From Rugamonas sp. A1-17 (GTDB lineage: Bacteria > Pseudomonadota > Gammaproteobacteria > Burkholderiales > Burkholderiaceae_D): a stretch of DNA of 64,000 nt. Each line of letters begins with the position of its first letter. Within the stretch, counting starts at the first letter, position 1. The notes beneath the pieces were generated by a model. That model was not told where the DNA came from. It did not search any database and worked only from the letters and a program-made list of their open reading frames with translations. The stretch covers positions 1 to 64,000 of the forward strand of contig JAJLPB010000021.1 in NCBI GenBank assembly GCA_025548565.1, read 5' to 3'. Made by a program: the position numbers and the translations under genes. Shown here one piece after another: positions 8,681 through 17,197 of the stretch.

Positions 8681-9178
8681 ATGCCGCGTATCTGGAAACC
8701 CTCTGTTACTGTTGCCGCCATCATCGAAAAAGATGGCAAATTCTTGCTGATCGAAGAAGAGACCAGCGATGGCATCCGCATCAACCAGCCGGCCGGTCAC
8801 CTCGACCCGCACGAATCGCTGGAGCAGGCCGTCATCCGCGAAACGCTGGAGGAAACCGCGCACGACTTCACGCCGACCGCGCTGGTGGGCATGTACATGT
8901 CGCGCTACACCTCCAACCGCACCGGCGAGGAAGTGACGTATTTGCGCTTCACCTTCTGCGGCGTGCCGGGCGCCAAGCATGACCGTCCGCTGGACGAAGG
9001 CATCCTGCGCACCATGTGGCTCACGCGCGACGAACTGGCCGCCTGCGCCGACCGCCACCGCAGCCCGACGGTGCTGCAATGCGTGGACGAATACCTGGCC
9101 GGGCGCCGCGCCCCGCTGGAACTGATACAAACCCACACCTCGGTGTACAAGGAAGCGGCCAACGCCGCGAATGGATGA
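8681..9178 (+). CDS. nudJ: Nudix hydrolase, NudJ-like phosphatase
   Basis: This is a 165-aa Nudix hydrolase. The Nudix box reads G(H)LDPHESLEQAVIRETLEETAHDF and matches GX5EX7REUXEEXGU except at the penultimate Gly. E. coli NudJ hydrolyses thiamine pyrimidine pyrophosphates and nucleoside di/triphosphates. E. coli nudJ is likewise adjacent to mnmA, which supports the name. The ATG at 8681 follows the AT-rich intergenic region. The stop lies 7 bases before the preferred mnmA start, so the two are surely co-transcribed. Substrate is inferred from family and context only. Confidence 0.88.
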   Translation: MPRIWKPSVTVAAIIEKDGKFLLIEEETSDGIRINQPAGHLDPHESLEQAVIRETLEETAHDFTPTALVGMYMSRYTSNRTGEEVTYLRFTFCGVPGAKHDRPLDEGILRTMWLTRDELAACADRHRSPTVLQCVDEYLAGRRAPLELIQTHTSVYKEAANAANG

Positions 9179-9185
9179 AAGTAAG

Positions 9186-10292
9186 ATGAGCAAGAAAAAG
9201 GTCGTGATCGGCATGTCGGGCGGGGTCGACTCCTCGGTCGCGGCGTGGATGCTCAAGGAACAGGGCTACGACGTGGTCGGCCTGTTCATGAAGAACTGGG
9301 AAGACGACGACGACTCCGAGTACTGCTCCACGCGCCAGGACTGGATCGACGCGGCCAGCGTGGCCGACGTCATCGGCGTCGACATCGAGGCGGTCAACTT
9401 CGCCTCCGAGTACAAGGACCGCGTGTTCGCCGACTTCCTGCGCGAATACCAGGCCGGCCGCACGCCCAACCCGGACGTGCTGTGCAACGCCGAGATCAAG
9501 TTCAAGGCCTTCCTCGACCACGCGATGCACCTGGGCGCCGACCTGATCGCCACCGGCCACTACGCGCGCGTGCGCCAGAACGGCGGCCGCCACGAGCTGC
9601 TCAAGGCGGTCGACCACACCAAGGACCAGAGCTACTTCCTGCACCGCCTGAACCAGGCGCAGCTGTCCAAGACGCTGTTCCCGCTGGGCGAGATCCCCAA
9701 GACCGAGGTGCGCAAGATCGCCGAGAAGCTGGCCCTGCCCAACGCTGCCAAGAAGGATTCGACCGGCATCTGCTTCATCGGCGAGCGGCCGTTCCGCGAA
9801 TTCCTCAACCGCTACCTGTCATACAAGCCGGGGCCGATGAAGACGCCGGACGGCAAGGTGGTGGGCGAGCACGTGGGCCTGAGCTTCTACACGCTGGGCC
9901 AGCGCAAGGGCATCGGCGTGGGCGGCATGAAGGCGTACAAGAACCCGGACGGCAGCAGCGACGCCTGGTACGTGGCGCGCAAGGACGTGGCCGAGAACAC
10001 GCTGTACATCGTGCAGGGCCACGATCATCCGTGGCTGCTGTCGTCGACGCTGCGCGCCGGCCAGGCCAGCTGGATCGCCGGCGAGGCGCCGGCCGCGCGC
10101 GCGCTGTCGGCCAAGACCCGCTACCGCCAGGCCGACGTGGCGTGCGAGATCGCCCCGGAAGGCGATTCCGAGTTCGCGTTGAAGTTCATGGAAGCCCAGT
10201 GGGCGGTGACGCCGGGCCAGTCGGCCGTGCTGTACGACGGCGACGTCTGCCTCGGCGGCGGCATCATCGACAGCTCGACCTTCGCCGCCTGA
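9186..10292 (+). CDS. mnmA: tRNA-specific 2-thiouridylase MnmA
   Basis: MnmA adenylates and thiolates U34 of tRNA-Lys, -Glu and -Gln anticodons. The PP-loop GMSGGVDSS lies at residues 9-17. The two catalytic cysteines appear as NPDVLCN (Cys100) and STGICFIGER (Cys196), and there is a C-terminal beta-barrel domain. Length is 368 aa. An in-frame ATG 15 bases upstream (9171) would overlap nudJ by 8 bases; I prefer 9186 because MSKKKVVIGMSGG is the usual N-terminus and a GGATGAAAG element precedes it. The nudJ-mnmA order matches E. coli. Confidence 0.96.
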   Translation: MSKKKVVIGMSGGVDSSVAAWMLKEQGYDVVGLFMKNWEDDDDSEYCSTRQDWIDAASVADVIGVDIEAVNFASEYKDRVFADFLREYQAGRTPNPDVLCNAEIKFKAFLDHAMHLGADLIATGHYARVRQNGGRHELLKAVDHTKDQSYFLHRLNQAQLSKTLFPLGEIPKTEVRKIAEKLALPNAAKKDSTGICFIGERPFREFLNRYLSYKPGPMKTPDGKVVGEHVGLSFYTLGQRKGIGVGGMKAYKNPDGSSDAWYVARKDVAENTLYIVQGHDHPWLLSSTLRAGQASWIAGEAPAARALSAKTRYRQADVACEIAPEGDSEFALKFMEAQWAVTPGQSAVLYDGDVCLGGGIIDSSTFAA

Positions 10293-10730
10293 TCAAGCCT
10301 CGCCGGGTTCGCCGGCGTCGGGCGGGGCCTCGGCGCTGTCCTTGGCCAGCGCCGCGCGCTGGCGCTTGACCATGGCGATCACTGTATTGCGTATCGTGTT
10401 GAGCACCGTATCGGCCTTGAACGGCTTGACGATGAAGCCGTTCACGCCCATCGCGTGGGCGGCCTGGATGGTGGCGGCGTCGAATTCGCTGGAGACCATG
10501 AAGATCAGCGTCTTCGGCCAGTTGGTCTTGATCTCGCGCACAACGTCCTCGCCGTTCTCGATCTGCTCGCGGGCGATGCAGACGATGTGGGGATTATGCT
10601 TGATCAGCAGCGCCAGGCCGCTGGCGCAGGTGTGGCTCTGGCCCACCACGTCATAGCCGCCATCGAGCAGGACCGTGTTGAGCAGGCCGCGCGCGATCGC
10701 GCTGGTGTCGATAATGACCGCTTTTAACAT
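10293..10730 (-). CDS. Receiver-domain protein lacking the phospho-acceptor Asp
   Basis: This is a single CheY-like receiver domain of 145 aa with a short acidic C-terminal tail. The first acidic position is present (AVIIDTS, Asp8) and the conserved Lys appears in FIVKPF. However, the beta3 strand, where receivers carry the phosphorylated Asp, reads NPHIVCIAREQIENGEDVV, with Ile52/Ala53 at that place and no Met-Pro. The switch residue is Ser in MVSSEFD. It is therefore probably a phosphorylation-independent pseudo-receiver acting by protein contact. No kinase or output gene is adjacent. It directly abuts the mnmA stop, tail to tail. Confidence 0.85.
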   Translation of the reverse strand: MLKAVIIDTSAIARGLLNTVLLDGGYDVVGQSHTCASGLALLIKHNPHIVCIAREQIENGEDVVREIKTNWPKTLIFMVSSEFDAATIQAAHAMGVNGFIVKPFKADTVLNTIRNTVIAMVKRQRAALAKDSAEAPPDAGEPGEA

Positions 10731-10758
10731 CTTGCAAACCTTGTCTTAGTGGGCGCGC

Positions 10759-11547
10759 TCAGTTCCGGTCCCACGCCAGCATATTCCAGCTCACGCCGAC
10801 CCGCACGTCCGTTTTTAATTGCACCAATTGTTTCGAAAGATACAGCATTTCGCGTTCTTTTCGTAGAGTTTCGCCCAGCGTGTCCTTCAGAATGCCCGCC
10901 CCGGCCATGATCCCGTCCAGAGTGCCGTATGTACGCAACAGTCGCGCCGCCTTCTTGACGCCGACCTTGGACACGCCGGGAATGGAGTCGGTGGGGTCGC
11001 CCATCAGCGCCAGCAGGTCCGGCAGCTGCTCGGGCGGCACGCCCCACTTGCGCTCGACCCAGGCGTGGTCGTGCCACTCGCTTTTGAAGTGGTCCCACAC
11101 GCGCGCGCCCTGCGCGATCAGACCGTGCAGGTCCTTGTCGGTGGTGGCCACGGTGGCCTCGCCGCGGCCGTCGGCCAGCCAGCGCAGCACCACGGTGCCG
11201 ATCACGTCATCGGCCTCGACCTCGGGCAGCGACACCACATGCAGGCCGATGCCGCGCAGCTTGTCGTAGAAGGCCGGCAGCGCCTCGCGCAGCGGCGCCG
11301 GCATCGGCGCGCGGCCCTCGCGGTAGCCGGCGTACAGCGCGTGGCGCCAGGTGGGGCCGCCGAAATCGAAGGCCGGCAGCACGTGGGTCGGTTCGTGGTC
11401 GTTGACCAGTTTGCGGAACGAGGACAGCGCGTGGCGCAGCGCGATCTCGGCCTTCTCGGCGCTATCGGGTTCGGGGCTGGCTTCGTAGACGCGGCGCACG
11501 ATATTGAGGCCGTCGATGGCAAGGAGTCTACCCATGTTCAACATCAT
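10759..11547 (-). CDS. xni: 5'-3' exonuclease / flap endonuclease (ExoIX-like)
   Basis: This 262-aa protein has the PolA N-terminal nuclease fold without a polymerase. Metal-binding acids are visible in LLAIDGLNIVRR, in LPEVEADDVIGT and in VATTDKDLHGLI. The helix-hairpin-helix segment LMGDPTDSIPGVSKVGVKKAARLL binds DNA. It resembles E. coli Xni. Three in-frame ATGs occur at the N-terminus (11547, 11544 and 11535); MGRLLAIDG from 11535 is the most family-like, but no ribosome site decides the matter. Roles in flap processing or primer removal are inferred from family. Confidence 0.9.
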   Translation of the reverse strand: MMLNMGRLLAIDGLNIVRRVYEASPEPDSAEKAEIALRHALSSFRKLVNDHEPTHVLPAFDFGGPTWRHALYAGYREGRAPMPAPLREALPAFYDKLRGIGLHVVSLPEVEADDVIGTVVLRWLADGRGEATVATTDKDLHGLIAQGARVWDHFKSEWHDHAWVERKWGVPPEQLPDLLALMGDPTDSIPGVSKVGVKKAARLLRTYGTLDGIMAGAGILKDTLGETLRKEREMLYLSKQLVQLKTDVRVGVSWNMLAWDRN

Positions 11548-11664
11548 CCGGGCTTGTTCAATCCATCATTTTACCCGACCTGCCTCAACCCTTGTCCGAT
11601 TAGGCATGGCATCCGCCTTGAATCGGCCTATGATTTGAGCATGCGCAGATCGATGGAGGCGGCC

Positions 11665-11898
11665 ATGCTTATCGCTATTTCGCTATCGGAATTCAGGGAA
11701 CAGGCGCCCGCCATCTACCGGCGCCTGATCGAGTCTGGCGGACCGCTCTACGTGGAGATGGATGGCCGGGCTGTCATGGAAATACGAAAGTTCCAACATG
11801 GGCCCACGATAACGCACGATCCGGTGCGCGGCGTGGTACTGAACGATGGCGACATCGTCTCGCCACTCGATCCTGACGGATATGAGCCATTCGAATGA
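11665..11898 (+). CDS. Phd/VapB-type antitoxin
   Basis: This small 77-aa protein begins MLIAISLSEFREQAPAIYRRLIE, the N-terminal pattern of Phd/YefM-type antitoxins (DNA-binding dimer). It is followed by VEMDGRAVMEIRKF and an acidic tail (NDGDIVSPLDPDGYEPFE) that would bind the toxin. I chose 11665 because GGAGG sits six bases upstream; an in-frame ATG at 11641 would add eight residues. Its stop overlaps the following PIN-domain toxin start by four bases, the usual antitoxin-first arrangement. It probably neutralises VapC and autoregulates the pair. Confidence 0.82.
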   Translation: MLIAISLSEFREQAPAIYRRLIESGGPLYVEMDGRAVMEIRKFQHGPTITHDPVRGVVLNDGDIVSPLDPDGYEPFE

Positions 11899-12290
11899 TC
11901 ATGCTCGATACGCATGCGTTGATCTGGTGGCGCGACAGCAGTGCCAGACTCTCGCCAAACGCCAGGGCCGCCATAGCGCAAGAGGCACAAGGCGGAAAAA
12001 TTGGCATATCTGCTTTCTCGTTCTGGGAAATTGCCTTGCTGGTCGAGCACAATCGGCTACGCCTGCCGCTGGACCTTGCCAGCTGGCTGGCCGCGGTGGA
12101 GGCAATCGACCGTATGCGCTTCATTCCGGTCGATAATGAAATCGCCGTGACCTCCGTTCAGCTCCCGCCGGGTCTGCACAAGGATCCGGCGGACCGCATC
12201 ATCGTTGCCACCGCCATGTTGCTCAATGTGCCCATCGTGACCGCGGACCTGAAGATTCAAGCCTATCCACACGTGCAAACCATCTGGTAG
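11895..12290 (+). CDS. vapC: PIN-domain toxin of VapC type
   Basis: This 131-aa PIN-domain ribonuclease has the four-acid active site: Asp5 (LDTHALIWW), Glu45 (FSFWEIALL), Asp97/Asp100 (HKDPADRIIVATA) and Asp118 (VTADLKI). This is the VapC subgroup with LDTHALLW at the N-terminus and DPADR near the third acid. It lies immediately downstream of, and overlaps, its antitoxin. VapC toxins cut tRNA or rRNA when unbound; the specific target is unknown. It sits between chromosomal housekeeping genes with no mobile-element trace visible. Confidence 0.92.
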   Translation: MIMLDTHALIWWRDSSARLSPNARAAIAQEAQGGKIGISAFSFWEIALLVEHNRLRLPLDLASWLAAVEAIDRMRFIPVDNEIAVTSVQLPPGLHKDPADRIIVATAMLLNVPIVTADLKIQAYPHVQTIW

Positions 12291-12294
12291 CGGC

Positions 12295-12966
12295 TTACTT
12301 CAGCAGCTCGTACGGCCCGCCGCGTTCCAGCGCGCGCTGGAACGCCGGGCGGCTGTGGATGCGCTTGAGGAAGGCGGTCAGGTTGGGCCGGCTGCCGTCC
12401 AGCCCCGCGCGCGCGGCCGCCGCCTCCAGCGGAAAACTCATCTGGATATCGGCCGCGCTGAACTCGGCGCCGGCGAACCACGGCCACTTGTTCAACTCGG
12501 CCTCCAGGTAATTCAGGTGCGCGGCGATCTGCGGCTCGATGTAGCCGGCCTTGACCCGCTGCGCGATGCCGCGCGCGATCGGCTTGACGAAGAACGGCGC
12601 CGGACTGTTTTCCACCCGGTCGAAGATCAGCTTCATCAGCAGCGGCGCCATCGCCGATCCTTCCGCGTAGTGCAGGAAATACGTCCAGCGGCGGCGCTCC
12701 TCGGTGCCGGCCGGCGGCACCAGCCGGCCATGGCCGTAGGTCTCCACCAGATACTCGATGATCGCGCCCGACTCCGCCACGACGATGTCGTCGTCGCTGA
12801 TCACCGGCGACTTGCCCAACGGGTGGATGGCGCGCAGCTCCGGCGGCGCCAGCATGGTGTGCTTGTCGCGCTCGTAGCGCACGATCTTGTAGTCCAGCTC
12901 CAGCTCCTCGAGCAGCCAGAGCACACGCTGCGAGCGCGAATTATTCAGATGGTGGACCACGATCAT
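12295..12966 (-). CDS. Glutathione S-transferase family protein
   Basis: This is a 223-aa cytosolic GST. The N-terminal thioredoxin-like domain begins IVVHHLNNSRSQRVLWLLEELEL, with Ser/Asn at the usual catalytic position, and contains HPLGKSPV (cis-Pro loop) and AESGAIIEYL (gamma-glutamyl-binding Glu-Ser). The C-terminal helical domain ends LKRIHSRPAFQRALERGG. This resembles E. coli YfcG/GstB-like enzymes, but I cannot assign a substrate. Its stop lies five bases from the convergent vapC stop. GGAAG precedes the start. Confidence 0.9.
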   Translation of the reverse strand: MIVVHHLNNSRSQRVLWLLEELELDYKIVRYERDKHTMLAPPELRAIHPLGKSPVISDDDIVVAESGAIIEYLVETYGHGRLVPPAGTEERRRWTYFLHYAEGSAMAPLLMKLIFDRVENSPAPFFVKPIARGIAQRVKAGYIEPQIAAHLNYLEAELNKWPWFAGAEFSAADIQMSFPLEAAAARAGLDGSRPNLTAFLKRIHSRPAFQRALERGGPYELLK

Positions 12967-13113
12967 GGCGAGCTTCCCGCGAAAAAGCGGCCAGGCGCCG
13001 CGACCCCGCTACTTTAGCATCGTTGGCAATCTTGCGCGCCCCCCGCCAGAGACCGATGGATTCCCGGGAGGAACAGCAGTACACTGCGCCATCAGCCGCC
13101 CACCGGAGTGTCC

Positions 13114-14724
13114 ATGAACCTGTTGTCCCCGCGTTACCTCGTCTTCATCGCCGCCATCGTCACGCTGGCCGCCTCGCTGGCCCTGGCCGCGCCCTGGTGG
13201 ATCCCGCTGGGCGCCGCCGCGCTGACCGTGGTCGGCATCACCGACCTGCTGCAGACCAAACGCGCGCTGCGCCGCAACTACCCGATCCTGGCGCACTTCC
13301 GCTTCTTCTTCGAATCGATCCGCCCCGAAATCCGCCAGTACTTCCTGGAAGACGACACCGTGGCCGAGCCGTTCTCGCGCAACCAGCGCAGCATCGTCTA
13401 CCAGCGCGCCAAGATGGACACCGACAAGCGCCCCTTCGGCACCCAGCTCGACGTCTACGCCCCCGGCTACGAATGGATCAACCACTCGATCAGCCCCGCG
13501 CCCGAGCAACACCACGACTTCCGCATCGAGATCGGCAACCACCCGGACTGCCGGCGCGCCCAGCCCTACTCGGCCAGCGTGTTCAACATCTCGGCGATGA
13601 GCTTTGGCGCGCTGTCGGCCAACGCCATCCTGGCGCTCAACGGCGGCGCCAAGGCCGGCGGCTTCATGCACGACACCGGCGAAGGCAGCATCAGCCCCTA
13701 CCACCGCCAGAACGGCGGCGACCTGGTGTGGGAGATCGGCTCCGGCTACTTCGGCTGCCGCAACCCCGACGGCAGCTTCTCGGAGGCGAACTTCATCGCC
13801 AACGCCACCACGCCGCAAGTCAAGATGATCGAGCTGAAGATGTCGCAGGGCGCCAAGCCCGGCCACGGCGGCGTGCTGCCCGGCGCCAAGGTCACGATCG
13901 AAATCGCCACCACGCGCGGCGTGGCCATGGGCCAGGACTGCATCTCGCCGTCCAAGCACTCGGCCTTCGACACGCCGCTGGAGATGCTGGCCTTCATCGA
14001 CCGCCTGCGCACGCTGTCGGGCGGCAAGCCGACCGGCTTCAAGCTGGCCATCGGCCACCCGTGGGAATTTTTCGGCATCGTCAAGGCCATGCTGGCCACC
14101 GGCATCACGCCCGACTTCATCGTGGTCGACGGCGGCGAGGGCGGCACCGGCGCCGCGCCGGTCGAGTTCACCGACCACATCGGCACACCGCTGCAGGAAG
14201 CGCTGCTGCTGGTGCACAACACGCTGGTGGGCGCCAACCTGCGCGACAAGATCAAGATCGGCGCCTCGGGCAAGATCATCACCGCCTTCGACATCGCCCG
14301 CACCCTGGCGCTGGGCGCGGATTGGTGCAACTCGGCGCGCGGCTTCATGTTCGCGCTGGGCTGCATCCAGTCGCAGAGCTGCCACACCGACCGCTGCCCG
14401 ACCGGCGTCGCCACCCAGGACCACGCCCGCCAGCGCGCGCTGGTGGTACCGGACAAGACCCGGCGCGTGGCCAACTTCCACGAGAACACTTTGAAGGCGC
14501 TGGCCCAGCTGATCGCCGCGGCCGGCCTGACGCACCCGTCGCAGCTGAAGGCGCACCACCTGGTGCGGCGCATCTCGCCCAACCAGGTCAAGCTGGCGTC
14601 GGCGCTGCTGCCCTACCTGGAGCCGGGCGAGCTGCTCGACCCCAGCCAGCTGTCACGCCTGCCGCCGGTGTTCGGCCTGTACTGGCCGATGGCGCAGGCG
14701 GAGTCGTTCAATCCGGTTTGCTGA
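13114..14724 (+). CDS. FMN-binding glutamate synthase domain protein, membrane-anchored
   Basis: This 536-aa protein consists of a short N-terminal hydrophobic region (two helices in residues ~8-45) followed by a glutamate-synthase alpha/beta barrel. The barrel shows SGEGSISPYH-like (TGEGSISPYH), GAKPGHGG, the VDGGEGGTGAAP phosphate/FMN loop and a Cys cluster C-X5-C-X4-C (GCIQSQSCHTDRCPTGV) like the 3Fe-4S site of GltB. It lacks the glutaminase domain and the GltD partner. A GTG at 13108 is possible, but GGAG five bases before ATG 13114 favours the latter. Family members are common in proteobacteria with unproven substrate; ferredoxin-like redox is inference. Confidence 0.88.
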   Translation: MNLLSPRYLVFIAAIVTLAASLALAAPWWIPLGAAALTVVGITDLLQTKRALRRNYPILAHFRFFFESIRPEIRQYFLEDDTVAEPFSRNQRSIVYQRAKMDTDKRPFGTQLDVYAPGYEWINHSISPAPEQHHDFRIEIGNHPDCRRAQPYSASVFNISAMSFGALSANAILALNGGAKAGGFMHDTGEGSISPYHRQNGGDLVWEIGSGYFGCRNPDGSFSEANFIANATTPQVKMIELKMSQGAKPGHGGVLPGAKVTIEIATTRGVAMGQDCISPSKHSAFDTPLEMLAFIDRLRTLSGGKPTGFKLAIGHPWEFFGIVKAMLATGITPDFIVVDGGEGGTGAAPVEFTDHIGTPLQEALLLVHNTLVGANLRDKIKIGASGKIITAFDIARTLALGADWCNSARGFMFALGCIQSQSCHTDRCPTGVATQDHARQRALVVPDKTRRVANFHENTLKALAQLIAAAGLTHPSQLKAHHLVRRISPNQVKLASALLPYLEPGELLDPSQLSRLPPVFGLYWPMAQAESFNPVC

Positions 14725-14735
14725 GCGGAGGGATA

Positions 14736-15011
14736 TCAGCGCTGCACGCGGAGCATGATGACGCGCTTGAGCGGCGTGGAGGTGGGCGCGTCGGACGATG
14801 CCGATGGCGTGGTTTCGCACGAGCCGCAGCTGGCGCAGCCGTCGCCGCAGCTCGATTTCGTGTTAAACAGTTTAGCCAGTTTATTCTGGTCGAAGCCGCG
14901 CCGCGACAGCAGGTAGACGATCTGCCTGCGCAAGGCCGCCGGCAAATACTTGGTGCAGAAATGCCCCAGCGCCGCCACCACGATCAACCCCACTATCACT
15001 TGCTGCCACAT
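14736..15011 (-). CDS. Small Cys-rich membrane protein associated with FeoB
   Basis: This 91-aa protein has one N-terminal helix (MWQQVIVGLIVVAALGHF) and a cytosolic tail with a cysteine cluster (CGDGCASCGSC). It starts two bases after the feoB stop and is almost certainly co-transcribed. Small Cys-rich proteins in this position (feoB-associated Cys-rich membrane proteins, FeoC-like) may bind an Fe-S cluster or metal and tune the transporter. The start at 15011 gives a clean transmembrane N-terminus; longer upstream reading overlaps feoB. Function is inferred from context. Confidence 0.8.
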   Translation of the reverse strand: MWQQVIVGLIVVAALGHFCTKYLPAALRRQIVYLLSRRGFDQNKLAKLFNTKSSCGDGCASCGSCETTPSASSDAPTSTPLKRVIMLRVQR

Positions 15012-15013
15012 GC

Positions 15014-16915
15014 TCAGCCTCCGATGAAGAACAAGGAAATACGATAGGTCAGGAAGGACGCCGTGTACGCCAGCGCGAACATATAACCGGCCATCATCAG
15101 CGGATAGCGGATGCTGTTGGTCTCGCGCCGCACCACGCTCAGCGTCGACATGCACTGCGGCGCGAACACATACCACGCCAGCAGCGACAAGGCGGTCGGC
15201 AAGGTCCACGAGCTGGCGATGATCGGCGTCAGCGACTGCGCCAGTTCCTCGCCGCTCTGCGACAGCGCGTACACCGTGCCCAGCGCACCCACCGCCACCT
15301 CGCGCGCGGCCAGGCCCGGCACCAGCGCGATGCAGATCTGCCAGTTGAAGCCGATCGGCGCGAACACATATTCCAGACCGCGCCCCAGCATGCCGGCCAT
15401 GCTGTAATAAATGGCCGGATGGGTCGCCCCCTCAGGCGCGCCGGGGAAGGAGCTCAGGAACCACAGCAGCACCATCAAGGTCAAAATGATCGTGCCCACG
15501 CGCGACAGGAATATCTTGCAGCGTTCCCACAGGCCCAGCGCCAGGTTCTGCAGATGCGGCCAGTGATAGGCCGGCAGCTCCAGCATCAGCGGCTGCTTGT
15601 GGTTCGAGCCCATGGTGCGCTTCATGAAATACGCCACCGCCATCGCCGACGCGATCCCGGCGAAGTACAGCGCGAACAGCACCAGCCCCTGCAGGCTCAT
15701 GAAGCCGCCCACTTCGCGCTCGGGGATAAACGCCGCGATGATCAGCGCATACACCGGCAAGCGCGCCGAGCACGTCATCAGCGGCGCGATCATGATCGTC
15801 ACCAGCCGGTCGCGCGGATTCTGGATGGTGCGCGCCGCCATGATGCCGGGGATCGCGCACGCAAAGCTCGACAGCAGCGGAATGAAGGCGCGCCCCGACA
15901 GGCCAACGCCGCCCATCAGCCGGTCCAGCAGGAAGGCCGCGCGCGGCAGGTAGCCGCAGTCCTCCAGGATCAGGATGAAGAAGAACAGAATCAGAATCTG
16001 CGGCAGGAACACCAGCACGCTGCCGGCCCCGCCCAAAATCCCCTCCACCAGCAGGCTGCGCAGCAAGCCATCCGCCATCGCCCCCTTGAGCAGGCTGCCG
16101 ACGCTGTCGACGCCGGCCTTGATCATATCCATCGGCACATTGGCCCAGCTGAACACCGCCTGGAACACCAGGAACATCAGCACCGCCAGGATCACCGGGC
16201 CCAGCACCGGATGCAGCACCACGTTGTCGATCTTCTCGGTCAGGTTGCCGGTGTCGCGCGCGTCGCTGCTGACCAGCGCCAGGATGCGGCGCACCTCGCG
16301 CTGCGTGTCCTCCACGCCGACCGCGTCGATCGCCGACAGCGCCGCCGGCTTGACCTCGTGCAGCGGCCACATGCCGTCGAGCGCGCGCAGCAGCGACTTC
16401 TCGCCGCCGGCCTGCACCGCCACCGTCTCCACCACCGGCATCTCCAGCTCCTGCGCCAGGCGCGCGGCGTCGATCTCGATGCCGCGCTTCTTGGCCACGT
16501 CGACCATGTTCAGCGCCAGGATCATCGGCAGGCCCAGGCGCTTGATCTCCAGCACCAGCCGCAGGTTCAGGCGCAGGTTGGTGGCGTTGACCACGCACAC
16601 CACCACGTCCGGCGACTGCTCGCCCGCGCGCAGGCCGGCCACCACGTCGCGCGTGATGGCCTCGTCCGGCGTGTGGGCCGACAGGCTGTAGGCGCCCGGC
16701 AGGTCCAGCACGCGGAAGGCGCGCCCTTCCGGCGACGTGAACGCGCCTTCCTTGCGCTCGATGGTCACGCCGGCGTAGTTCGCCACCTTCTGGCGCGCGC
16801 CGGTCAGGCGGTTGAACAGCGCGGTCTTGCCGCAATTCGGATTGCCCAGCAAGGCCACCATCGGCGTCTTCGACAGGACCGGCGCCAGCGGCGCCGCGAT
16901 ATCAGCTGCACCCAT
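15014..16915 (-). CDS. feoB: Ferrous iron transporter FeoB
   Basis: This is an inner-membrane Fe(II) transporter with a cytosolic G-protein domain, 633 aa. The P-loop GNPNCGKT is at residues 24-31, the switch region is NYAGVTIERKEG, G3 is DLPGAYSL, and NMVDVA is the G4 specificity motif. Two Gate repeats follow, with Cys in FACAIPGIMAAR and in LMTCSARLPVYALI, both conserved iron-path segments. It follows feoA by three bases and precedes the small Cys-rich gene. A Fur-box-like site lies upstream of feoA, so iron repression is likely. Confidence 0.97.
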   Translation of the reverse strand: MGAADIAAPLAPVLSKTPMVALLGNPNCGKTALFNRLTGARQKVANYAGVTIERKEGAFTSPEGRAFRVLDLPGAYSLSAHTPDEAITRDVVAGLRAGEQSPDVVVCVVNATNLRLNLRLVLEIKRLGLPMILALNMVDVAKKRGIEIDAARLAQELEMPVVETVAVQAGGEKSLLRALDGMWPLHEVKPAALSAIDAVGVEDTQREVRRILALVSSDARDTGNLTEKIDNVVLHPVLGPVILAVLMFLVFQAVFSWANVPMDMIKAGVDSVGSLLKGAMADGLLRSLLVEGILGGAGSVLVFLPQILILFFFILILEDCGYLPRAAFLLDRLMGGVGLSGRAFIPLLSSFACAIPGIMAARTIQNPRDRLVTIMIAPLMTCSARLPVYALIIAAFIPEREVGGFMSLQGLVLFALYFAGIASAMAVAYFMKRTMGSNHKQPLMLELPAYHWPHLQNLALGLWERCKIFLSRVGTIILTLMVLLWFLSSFPGAPEGATHPAIYYSMAGMLGRGLEYVFAPIGFNWQICIALVPGLAAREVAVGALGTVYALSQSGEELAQSLTPIIASSWTLPTALSLLAWYVFAPQCMSTLSVVRRETNSIRYPLMMAGYMFALAYTASFLTYRISLFFIGG

Positions 16916-16918
16916 GGC

Positions 16919-17197
16919 TTATTCCGGCTGGATCGATGGTTGAACCGAAACCAGCGCCGCCTCGAAGCGGCGCAGCGCGAACGTGGAGTTGCCCACCTTG
17001 ATCGCCAGCGGCTCGCCGCCTGGCATGCCGCGCTTGAGCATGCGGATTTTTTCGCCCGGCACGAAGCCCAGCTCCATCAGGCGGCGCGCCAGCATGGGGC
17101 CATCATGCGCCGCGTCGCCGGGGGCGATGTGCACCACGGTGGCGCTGTCGCCGACCGTCAGGGTATCGAGGGTGATCAGGGGAGCTGCATGCGTCAT
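16919..17197 (-). CDS. feoA: Ferrous iron transport protein FeoA
   Basis: This 92-aa SH3-like protein is the cytosolic accessory of FeoB. It shows the family pattern LDTLTVGDSATVVHI, ARRLMELGFVPGEKIRMLKRGMPGGEPLAIKVGNSTFALRR (given here only as landmarks across residues 37-75). It is the first gene of feoA-feoB-small Cys-rich protein. Its start faces the 17198-17444 gap, which holds two Fur-box-like 19-mers. Confidence 0.95.
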   Translation of the reverse strand: MTHAAPLITLDTLTVGDSATVVHIAPGDAAHDGPMLARRLMELGFVPGEKIRMLKRGMPGGEPLAIKVGNSTFALRRFEAALVSVQPSIQPE

